Made by a program: the position numbers and the translations under genes
Shown here: in pieces, positions 1 through 4,852 of the stretch
Layout: each line of letters begins with the position of its first letter
Numbering within the stretch: the stretch's first letter is position 1
The notes under the pieces: generated by a model
What the model was told of the DNA's origin: nothing
The model's input: the letters and a program-made list of their open reading frames with translations, nothing else
The model's database searches: none
Source of the DNA: Verrucomicrobiales bacterium
GTDB taxonomy: Bacteria > Verrucomicrobiota > Verrucomicrobiia > Verrucomicrobiales > Akkermansiaceae
Length of the DNA stretch: 10,821 bases
NCBI GenBank assembly: GCA_003527555.1
Contig: DPWT01000168.1
Coordinates: 1-10,821, forward strand
Direction: 5' to 3'

Positions 1-66
1 AAGAAAGCTGTGAAAAAAACGGCTAAAAAAGCAGCCAAGAAAGCAGCTCCAAAAAAGGACGCATAG
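1..66 (+). CDS. C-terminal tail of a Lys/Ala-rich histone H1-like protein (partial)
   Basis: The first base begins an open frame that ends with TAG at 64-66. It encodes 21 residues that are almost only Lys and Ala, with KKxxKK and AKKAA repeats, ending in PKKDA. Such tails occur in bacterial histone H1/Hc1-like DNA-binding proteins and as tails on HU or DksA-like proteins, where they bind DNA non-specifically. The folded part, if any, lies outside the window, so the family cannot be fixed. The strong intrinsic terminator 38 bases downstream agrees with this being the 3' end of a transcribed gene. Low-complexity A-rich DNA could mimic such a frame, but the clean stop followed by a terminator makes that unlikely. 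Confidence 0.7.
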   Translation, partial: KKAVKKTAKKAAKKAAPKKDA

Positions 67-103
67 TAGCGCCCTTGGGGTAACATAATTTTTAACATTC
101 AGG

Positions 104-137
104 CCGGCTGCATTACGCAGCCGGTTTTGTTTTTTTT
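104..137 (+). terminator. Intrinsic terminator of the histone-like gene
   Basis: A perfect 8-bp GC-rich stem (CCGGCTGC at 104-111 with GCAGCCGG at 117-124) has a 5-nt loop and is followed directly by a T-rich run at 125-137 interrupted by a single G. This is a canonical rho-independent terminator for the plus-strand gene ending at 66. On the minus strand the stem is not followed by T residues, so it does not obviously end the lipoprotein gene. Confidence 0.92.
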
Positions 138-217
138 GTGCTTAGTGGTAATCATTGAAGGCTACACTCTGGAGGCACAATAGCTTTTTTGTTAGTCGTT
201 GATTAGTTATAATCTAC

Positions 218-655
218 TTAAAAATTTCGTAGCATTCGGCTCCAGCCAACCACTTTGTGGTTCTCGAAAAACACTGACGATCCACGACGTGGAGCGTAAT
301 GTATTGATGGTTGATAGAAAGTTGCAATATGTCCGCGTCTGTTGCAATAGCCGCTACCGAAGTAAGAACTAAGTCCATGCGAATAGACGGGAATGTAGAC
401 ATTGTAGTCCCAGCGATCTTCTGATTTTCCGTAACGTTCGCCCGAGAATTTCATATCAGGATGCCCCATAGCTAAATACACGGCATGTTTGGTCATCTCA
501 CGATCGATTTTTCCATCTTTGACAAGCATCTGATGTTTGGTGCTCAGGTTCTTGTAGATCTCGGGATGTTTTAGGATTCGAGATGTCGGTGTGCTGCTAC
601 AACTTGATAGAAAAACAGTAATCAAGGAGAGCGTGAGACAGTAAAATAATTTCAT
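218..655 (-). CDS. Small lipoprotein with BamE/SmpA-like fold features
   Basis: Encodes 145 residues. The N-terminus is a lipoprotein signal: basic start (MK), a hydrophobic stretch at about residues 3-16, and a lipobox LSSC at 16-19, so Cys19 is the predicted lipidated residue and the protein should be membrane-anchored in the envelope. The mature part has a segment at 50-67 (Asp-x-x-Met-Thr, then an AMGHPD turn) and a later W-D-Y motif at 82-84. Near the end a FFENHKVVGW strand closes the domain. This order (short helix with LG-x-P-D-like turn, W-x-Y strand, aromatic-rich strand ending in a polar turn and V-V-x-W) resembles the small SmpA/OmlA (BamE-like) lipoprotein domain. That assignment is by pattern only and the real role is unknown. 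It is divergent from the next gene; no Shine-Dalgarno sequence is seen before its ATG. Confidence 0.82.
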   Translation of the reverse strand: MKLFYCLTLSLITVFLSSCSSTPTSRILKHPEIYKNLSTKHQMLVKDGKIDREMTKHAVYLAMGHPDMKFSGERYGKSEDRWDYNVYIPVYSHGLSSYFGSGYCNRRGHIATFYQPSIHYAPRRGSSVFFENHKVVGWSRMLRNF

Positions 656-790
656 CGTTTTATGGTAACTTAATTTATAGACGTGTGCAATTGATCATTA
701 GTCTCAAAAAAAGTAAAAAAGAAGGTTGCCAAAACAGCGAGTAAACAATCAATCTGATGCAGGCATACATTACGTGCCCAACAAACAAAC

Positions 791-816
791 CGCGATACAT
801 ACTCGCGATACATACT
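791..816. repeat. Perfect 13-bp tandem duplication upstream of the dehydratase-like gene
   Basis: CGCGATACATACT occurs at 791-803 and again at 804-816 without a mismatch, ending 8 bases before the ATG at 825. Because 13 is not a multiple of three, the duplication would shift any reading frame crossing it. This argues that the preferred start of the following gene is the ATG at 825 and not the in-frame TTG at 726. It may lie in the leader or promoter region; its function is unknown. Confidence 0.8.
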
Positions 817-824
817 TATACCTT

Positions 825-1112
825 ATGTCTGAAGAAGTGATTCCTGCCGATGAATTGGACGATGCCCTGAAACGCTGCCCCGAGTGGGAAGCCGAAGGCG
901 ACGCTATTACCCGCACCATTGAATTTGAAGAATACATGGAGGGGATCGATTTTGTGAACGTCCTCGCGGAAATCGTAAGTGAAGCACAGCATTTTCCAGA
1001 AATTGATATCCGTGAGAGTGGTGTAACGCTCCGCCTCAAGACCGAGCAAGCTGGAGGTGTCACCGAGATTGACGTGGAGCTTGCTTCACGAATCGATACC
1101 TTAGTGGACTAG
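825..1112 (+). CDS. Pterin-4a-carbinolamine dehydratase family protein with altered active site
   Basis: Encodes 95 residues from the ATG at 825, the usual length of the PCD/DCoH family. An in-frame TTG at 726 would add 33 residues and cross a 13-bp duplication, so I prefer the ATG. The family normally dehydrates 4a-hydroxytetrahydropterin to recycle the pterin cofactor of aromatic amino acid hydroxylases. Family signatures seen: P-x-W at 19-21, F-x-x-Y at 34-37, H-F-P-E-I at 56-60, GG at 77-78 followed by V-T-x-x-D to Asp83, and E-L-A-S-R-I-D at 85-91. In canonical enzymes the first site is His-His-Pro and the second is Thr-His; here they read His56-Phe57-Pro and Thr73-Glu74, so two of three catalytic histidines are missing. 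The fold is well supported, but dehydratase activity is doubtful. Family members with degenerate motifs are known to have other roles, for example as RuBisCO assembly factors. Confidence 0.85.
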   Translation: MSEEVIPADELDDALKRCPEWEAEGDAITRTIEFEEYMEGIDFVNVLAEIVSEAQHFPEIDIRESGVTLRLKTEQAGGVTEIDVELASRIDTLVD

Positions 1113-1132
1113 TCAGGGGCACCTACTTCGTC

Positions 1133-1331
1133 CCGCGTCTACGGAACTGCGAAGGGCTCAGCGGAAGACAGGTGACAGAAGCCTGGCAGTTGCCATTGAT
1201 CGTTTCACAGCAATGTGCCTGATACATGCCGCTTTTTTTGTATGGATGTGGTGAGGCTTGCTCTGGGTTTAGTCCATAAGTTGTCAGCGTGTGGACCCTT
1301 CGGTCTGCTTTAGACGGCGGTTTTCTTTTTT
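1133..1331 (+). ncRNA. Candidate long rod-shaped structured RNA (6S-like architecture)
   Basis: Hand folding gives nested long-range helices. CCGCGTCTA at 1133-1141 pairs with TAGACGGCGG at 1311-1320 (9 bp, one bulged G). After a symmetric 8/8-nt internal loop, CGAAGGG at 1150-1156 pairs perfectly with CCCTTCG at 1296-1302. Further in, AAGCCT at 1179-1184 pairs with AGGCTT at 1254-1259. An apical hairpin can form from GCCATTG at 1192-1198 with 1211-1218 (one bulge). The outer helix is followed at once by TTTTCTTTTTT at 1321-1331, as in a terminated transcript. A closing stem, a large asymmetric central bubble, an apical arm and a length near 190 nt resemble 6S RNA, but I do not see a sequence match to known 6S. 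The exact 5' end is unknown. Chance pairing is possible. Confidence 0.4.
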
Positions 1332-1511
1332 GACTACTTATTGGCCAAAGGCCAAGTTGATGCGAGCCTGGGTAATTGGTTATGCCCGCATGGCAGGGTC
1401 TTCAACCGCAACAGGGTGTTTTCTTGCAGAGAACGGGGATGTTTGCACTCAGAACCCAGGGAATTGATTCCATCCATTGCCGAGTCTGGTATGAATTTCG
1501 CCTTTGGCGAA
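1332..1511. other. Non-coding stretch with two short palindromes
   Basis: Between the candidate RNA and the heptamer repeat no convincing gene is visible; open frames here have unusual starts, no recognisable protein and overlap repeats. Two compact hairpins stand out: TTGGCC-AAA-GGCCAA at 1341-1355 and TTCGCC-TTT-GGCGAA at 1497-1511, both with 6-bp arms and 3-nt loops. Neither is followed by a T-run on either strand, so they are not classical intrinsic terminators, although the second lies 29 bases downstream of the minus-strand gene ending at 1541 and could influence its 3' end. Confidence 0.5.
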
Positions 1512-1539
1512 GACACCTGTCTCCTGACACCTGTCTCCT
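1512..1539. repeat. Tandem heptamer-type repeat (GACACCT/GTCTCCT)
   Basis: The 14-mer GACACCTGTCTCCT occurs twice in a row without mismatch. Each 14-mer is itself two related heptamers (GACACCT and GTCTCCT, consensus G-A/T-C-A/T-C-C-T), so the block is four heptamers. It ends 2 bases from the stop codon of the minus-strand membrane protein gene at 1541. Confidence 0.85.
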
Positions 1540-1540
1540 A

Positions 1541-2272
1541 CTACCTCGGCAATAGGATTTCCTCGTTGTTCATGCCGGTGAGGTTTTTCAGGCCTGAGAC
1601 AAATCGCCACATGGTGACCATCAGGATGACCATCATCGGGACACCGATCACTGCGAACCCCCAACCTGTTAGTTTGGCAACGCCGTCATTGAAGGCCTCT
1701 TGCGAGTGGGTGTTGTCCTTGAGGAAATACAGGGCGAGGAAGTAGTTCATCACCATGCTGATAAAGAATGAGCCCGACAGGAGAAGGGTGCCCGAAAAAA
1801 TGAGCTTCTTGTATTCGGTGGTCTTTTCCTTTTCCTTCACCCGTTTTTCGATGACCGGGATGTTGAAAAAATCGGGGTTGTAGAGGAAGACACGGACGAG
1901 GGGAGTTTTGGTCCAATGGGAGATCAGGATGGTGACGCCAAAGACAAGCGGGATGGCGGCTTCCTTGAGTGCAAACCACTGAGGCGCTTGTGCATCGACC
2001 TTGCCGTCGTCCTGATATGCCATGATCGCGATACCACCTGTGAGCAGAATACTGACCACACCAAGGATGGAAAAGAAGTTGGGTTTCTTGGTTTTGATTA
2101 GGTGGTGAATGCCGTAAATCACGGGCAAGGAGACAGCCACAAGCATTCCGTAGACTGGGCCGATGTTCCAGATTTTGTCGCCGCTCTTTCCCATGAAGCT
2201 GAGCGCCACGATGGGAATGAGCACATTCCACATGATGTTCGCCAGCGGGTTCTCTTGTTGTTTTTTAGCCAT
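1541..2272 (-). CDS. Polytopic membrane protein, VC0807-like family
   Basis: Encodes 243 residues from an ATG. About six hydrophobic segments are visible at roughly 12-28, 38-59, 66-86, 101-119, 157-183 and 202-222, separated by short charged loops; the largest loop (about 120-156) is strongly basic and acidic (KRVKEKEK). The pattern N-P-L-x-N near the start, then LGVVSILLTGG at about 70-80 followed by QWFALKEAAIPLVFG at 98-112, is what I recall for the VC0807 family of inner membrane proteins of unknown function; I cannot confirm this without a search. It stands alone on the minus strand, downstream of the aldolase but separated from it by a terminator, so it probably has its own promoter. 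Its two flanks are occupied by tandem heptamer repeats. No Shine-Dalgarno sequence is seen. Confidence 0.8.
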   Translation of the reverse strand: MAKKQQENPLANIMWNVLIPIVALSFMGKSGDKIWNIGPVYGMLVAVSLPVIYGIHHLIKTKKPNFFSILGVVSILLTGGIAIMAYQDDGKVDAQAPQWFALKEAAIPLVFGVTILISHWTKTPLVRVFLYNPDFFNIPVIEKRVKEKEKTTEYKKLIFSGTLLLSGSFFISMVMNYFLALYFLKDNTHSQEAFNDGVAKLTGWGFAVIGVPMMVILMVTMWRFVSGLKNLTGMNNEEILLPR

Positions 2273-2280
2273 AGGTTGAA

Positions 2281-2322
2281 GAATGAAAAATTAGGAATGA
2301 TGCATTAGGAATTCAAAATTAG
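2281..2322. repeat. Three tandem 14-nt degenerate repeats (GAATnnnnnATTAG)
   Basis: Three successive 14-mers fit the consensus GAATnnnnnATTAG: GAATGAAAAATTAG at 2281-2294, GAATGATGCATTAG at 2295-2308 and GAATTCAAAATTAG at 2309-2322. Each can be read as a pair of heptamers. The block fills the space between the start of the membrane protein gene (2272) and the terminator of the aldolase gene, so it occupies the expected promoter/leader region of the membrane protein gene. Confidence 0.85.
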
Positions 2323-2363
2323 AAAATAGCGGCGACCCTGGAATGGACAGGAGTCGCCGCTAT
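2315..2363 (-). terminator. Intrinsic terminator of the aldolase gene
   Basis: An 11-bp perfect stem pairs ATAGCGGCGAC at 2326-2336 with GTCGCCGCTAT at 2353-2363; it extends by CCTG/CAGG (2337-2340 with 2348-2351) past one bulged A, leaving a 7-nt loop. Read on the minus strand the stem is followed by TTTTCTAATTTT. It starts 17 bases after the aldolase stop codon and is a clear rho-independent terminator. Confidence 0.9.
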
Positions 2364-2379
2364 GGTAAAAACTTGCTAG

Positions 2380-3411
2380 TTAGACTTTGCTGTAGATCGA
2401 CTTGCCGGTGGACAGCAGGTCATCGCAGCATTCCTTGAGGCGCTCACAGAGGCTTTGTTCACCTTTTTTGAGGTAGCCGCGTGGATCGTAAACTTTTTTG
2501 TTGCCGACTTCACCATCGATCTTAAGCACTCCCTCGATGTTCTCACACATGTGAGTCACGATGGGGCGAGTGAAAGCATACTGGGTATCGGTATCGATGT
2601 TCATCTTGACCACACCGTAACCGAGGGTTTCGCGGATGTCCTCGAGATCCGATCCGGAGCCGCCGTGGAAAACGAGGTCCATCTCGGCGTCTGCGCCGTA
2701 TTTTTCGATCACTGCATTCTGACCGTCGCGTAGGATGGTTGGCTTGAGTTTCACTGATCCTGGTTTGTAAGCGCCGTGCACGTTACCGAAGGTTGCGGCG
2801 AACATGAAGCGACCGATGTTGTTGAGCTGCTCGTAAACTTCCACCATGTCCTCGGTGGAGGTGTAGAGCTTTTCAGCAGGAAGGCCTGAGGTGTCGTGTC
2901 CGTCCTCTTCTCCACCGACGCAGCCGGCTTCAATTTCGAGAATGATGTTGAGCTCGGCACATTCCTTGAGCAGGCCTTTGGAGATTTCCAAGTTCTCATC
3001 GAGTTCCACGACCGAGCCGTCGAACATGTGGGAGTTGAAAAGTGGGCCTTTGCCTGCGGCGATGCGCTCGCGCGAGGCATCGAGCAGCGGGCGGAGGAAG
3101 GAATCGACTTTTTGCGGGTGGCAATGGTCGGTGTGCAGGCCAACAAGGATATCGTATTTTTCAGCCAGCAGGTGAGTAGCTTCGGCAAGCACGATGGCGC
3201 CGAAAGCTTCGTCGGCAACAGCGGTGCCGGATGCGAAGCTACCGCCACCGGTGGAAACTTGGATGATGCCATCGGAGCCTGCCTCGGCGAATGCCTTGAG
3301 TGCACCATTAATGGTGGTCAGGGAGGTGATGTTGATGGCGGGATATGCATAGCCACCCTCTTGGGCGGCATCGAGCATGGCGGCGTATTGTTCAGGTGTT
3401 GCTACTGGCAT
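2380..3411 (-). CDS. fba: Class II fructose-bisphosphate aldolase
   Basis: Encodes 343 residues, the normal length for the class II enzyme that cleaves fructose 1,6-bisphosphate to DHAP and glyceraldehyde 3-phosphate in glycolysis and gluconeogenesis in the cytosol. The sequence resembles the actinobacterial type as I recall it: the N-terminus MPVATPEQYAAML parallels mycobacterial Fba, which also supports the ATG start. Motifs: HTDHC at 93-97 with catalytic Asp95 and zinc ligand His96; SHMFDGS at 127-133; GGEEDG at 166-171; GNVHG at 209-213 with zinc ligand His212; FHGGSGS at 248-254 with zinc ligand His249; NIDTDTQYAF at 271-280 for substrate phosphate binding. All key residues are present, so it should be active. 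It is a single-gene transcript, with a strong terminator downstream and a REP-like element upstream. No Shine-Dalgarno sequence is visible. Confidence 0.97.
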   Translation of the reverse strand: MPVATPEQYAAMLDAAQEGGYAYPAINITSLTTINGALKAFAEAGSDGIIQVSTGGGSFASGTAVADEAFGAIVLAEATHLLAEKYDILVGLHTDHCHPQKVDSFLRPLLDASRERIAAGKGPLFNSHMFDGSVVELDENLEISKGLLKECAELNIILEIEAGCVGGEEDGHDTSGLPAEKLYTSTEDMVEVYEQLNNIGRFMFAATFGNVHGAYKPGSVKLKPTILRDGQNAVIEKYGADAEMDLVFHGGSGSDLEDIRETLGYGVVKMNIDTDTQYAFTRPIVTHMCENIEGVLKIDGEVGNKKVYDPRGYLKKGEQSLCERLKECCDDLLSTGKSIYSKV

Positions 3412-3452
3412 GACGCGGAGCGTTTACCATGCTGCCGAACTGCATGCAAGAT

Positions 3453-3531
3453 GTAGCTGTGGCATTTGTGGCTGACGCTTTCAGCGGCAGGTTTTCATCT
3501 CATGCCCTCTGCGGCTAGAAGCCACAGCTAC
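3453..3531. repeat. 79-bp REP-like inverted-repeat element
   Basis: Perfect 11-bp arms, GTAGCTGTGGC at 3453-3463 and GCCACAGCTAC at 3521-3531, enclose smaller hairpins: GCTGA/TCAGC at 3471-3475 with 3481-3485, and GGCA/TGCC at 3486-3489 with 3503-3506. The folded form is a stem with two inner arms. It has no T-run on either side, so it is not a standard terminator. Its right arm contains the TAG stop codon (3528-3530) of the small gene upstream on the minus strand. The structure is typical of repetitive extragenic palindromes or miniature elements, but no second copy lies in this window. Confidence 0.65.
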
Positions 3532-3707
3532 GGATCGACCTCGATAACCTTGCCGTCTTTCCAGGAAATCAGCGGCATTCCCAAGCGCTTGTGCTCGGCT
3601 CGTAGCTTACGCATGGCACGTTTCATGGCTTTTAATGCCATGCGCCCGTGCTCGGACAATTCCTTTTCAGGAATCGGTTTGAGCTTTTTATAATTCGGCT
3701 TAATCAT
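3528..3707 (-). CDS. Small basic protein, putative antitoxin partner of zeta-type toxin
   Basis: A 59-residue open frame, starting MIKPNYKKLKPIPEKELSEH and ending in LISWKDGKVIEVDP. Residues 15-43 are likely one amphipathic, Lys/Arg-rich helix (SEHGRMALKAMKRAMRKL); the end is a short beta hairpin (PLISWKDGKVIEV). Small proteins with a similar E-H-x-x-L-G-x-P-L-x-x-W-x-D-G-K-V ending are, from memory, often encoded next to short zeta-toxin kinases, which suggests an antitoxin role. Its ATG overlaps the TGA of the zeta-like frame as ATGA (3704-3707), so translation is probably coupled and no separate ribosome binding site is needed. The overlap, the clear protein-like composition and the match in gene size support it as real despite its length. 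Its stop codon lies inside the arm of the REP-like element. Confidence 0.75.
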   Translation of the reverse strand: MIKPNYKKLKPIPEKELSEHGRMALKAMKRAMRKLRAEHKRLGMPLISWKDGKVIEVDP

Positions 3708-4264
3708 TGGATATCAAGGAATTTTGCTACGTCATGGATAGCATGGGTATCGCTGCTTGCCAATACCTTTTTGGTTTCCTGAGCGTGCCAGACAAACCAT
3801 TCGCTGACGACTGGAAGGTAATGAATTACCAGGTTTTTAAAGGTTCTGGGGTATCTGCGGCGAATGTCTTCGGCTGGAACATGGTGGCCTCCTTTCTTGA
3901 CGCGTTGCTGCACTCGGCGGATGGATTCTTCGGGCGCAGGTAGCCAGAGAAAGTGGAGAATTACCTCGTAGCCTGCCTTTTTGGCGGACTTGATCAGGCG
4001 AGTGTGTCCGATACCGCTGATCGTTGATTCGAGTGCGAAGCTGGTCCTTTTCTCAACCAGCTCCCGTGCTTACGTGATGAGCAGGCGACCCGCCTTGAAT
4101 GCGACGGATGGTGGATCAAAAGGAGAAAGCCCGCGCGCGATCTCATCCGCATTGAGAAACCTCATGCCCTTGAGTTCTCGAGTGAGGATCTCGGCGGCAA
4201 AGGTCGTCTTTCCCGCGCCATTAGGGCCGGTGATCAGAAATAGAATGGGCTTTGGTTTAGCCAT
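3704..4264 (-). pseudogene. Zeta-toxin family P-loop kinase interrupted by one in-frame TAA
   Basis: The frame from ATG 4264 to TGA 3704 would encode 186 residues but codon 65 is TAA (4070-4072). Both halves are in the same frame, so this is a nonsense change and not a frameshift. First half: Walker A GPNGAGKTT at 13-21, then FLNADEIARGLSPFDP at 36-51, the typical zeta-toxin nucleotide and substrate region, then KAGRLL. Second half: SFALESTISG at 75-84, GYEVILHFLWLP at 98-109, and RRVQQRVKKGGHHVP at 116-130 followed by EDIRRRY, which supply the strands and the arginine-rich lid of the family. Zeta toxins phosphorylate UDP-N-acetylglucosamine or related substrates, blocking wall synthesis. It overlaps the thymidylate kinase gene by 8 bp and the small gene by 4 bp. 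Without readthrough only a 64-residue fragment is made. A sequencing error is the main alternative. Confidence 0.85.
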
Positions 4265-4841
4265 GAATCAATTTACGGATTTCCCCCTGCACCTGCTCAA
4301 TGTTTTGCGAGGTGTCAATGACACTGGCGAAAGGTTCGGTGGCAAGGCTGAGGAAGAGGTCGCGGCAAAACTGGAGGGCATCTTGTTTTTCAAACTCATT
4401 AGTGGCGCCATCGCGGGCACCGATACGTTCTAAGGCGTTCTTCACGGGAAGGTCGAGGATGATGAGGTGATCGGGCTGCGGTGCGAAGACTTCATTCTTG
4501 GCACGGATTTCAGTGGGGTCGATACCTCTGTAGCCTTGATACGCCATGGAGGAAAAATAGTAGCGGTCAAGAATGACGATGCCACCGCGTTTGACGGTCG
4601 GGTTAATCAGTTCGTCGACGTGTTGTTTTCTGTCTTTAAGAAAATACTCAAGCTCGTCCTCGATAGTGAGACGTCCGGTGGTGGCGCTTTCGCGTAACTT
4701 ACGTCCCCATGGCCCGTTGGTAGGCTCGTGACTCTCGATGACTTCACATCCCTGAGCGCGCAAGTGCTCAGCGAGCAAATTCGACTGGGTTGATTTACCA
4801 GTGCCGTCGATACCCTCGATAACGATGAGTTTGCCTGTCAT
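4257..4841 (-). CDS. tmk: Thymidylate kinase (dTMP kinase)
   Basis: Phosphorylates dTMP to dTDP with ATP, an essential cytosolic step of dTTP synthesis. From the ATG at 4841 it has 194 residues; an upstream in-frame ATG at 4868 would add 9 residues and overlap the MoeB gene by 16 bp. I prefer 4841 because the P-loop then sits at 10-18 (GIDGTGKST), as in other Tmk proteins. Other motifs: HEPTNGPWG at 38-46, DRYYFSSMAYQG at 92-103 (the DRY motif and thymidine-binding segment), LDLP at 129-132, and a lid region about 138-153 (ERIGARDGATNEFEKQ). All key elements are present. It lies 11 bases after the MoeB stop codon and its end overlaps the start of the zeta-like gene by 8 bp, indicating one operon. 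Confidence 0.95.
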   Translation of the reverse strand: MTGKLIVIEGIDGTGKSTQSNLLAEHLRAQGCEVIESHEPTNGPWGRKLRESATTGRLTIEDELEYFLKDRKQHVDELINPTVKRGGIVILDRYYFSSMAYQGYRGIDPTEIRAKNEVFAPQPDHLIILDLPVKNALERIGARDGATNEFEKQDALQFCRDLFLSLATEPFASVIDTSQNIEQVQGEIRKLIHG

Positions 4842-4852
4842 GTGATTAGTCG

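Noticed and set aside
160..200. Possible terminator for the lipoprotein gene on the minus strand
   Set aside because: The only pairing (GCTA/TAGC) is 4 bp with a large loop and no T-run follows on the minus strand.
1113..1221. Possible small SRP RNA, based on TCAG..GGCAC pairing with GTGCCTGA
   Set aside because: The invariant SRP helix 8 sequence with its GGAAG..AGCAG symmetric loop is absent, and the longer-range helices of the rod model explain the region better.
1233..1239. T-run that might mark a terminator in the middle of the gene-free stretch
   Set aside because: The preceding bases give only a weak 4-bp hairpin; it fits better as an internal bulge of the candidate RNA.
1341..1745. 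Open plus-strand frame of 134 codons starting at a TTG
   Set aside because: It overlaps the membrane protein gene antisense, crosses the heptamer repeat and shows no recognisable protein; a shadow frame.
2896..3456. Long open plus-strand frame antisense to the aldolase gene
   Set aside because: It is the complement of a clearly identified aldolase with strong codon bias, which creates open antisense frames; no motif is present.
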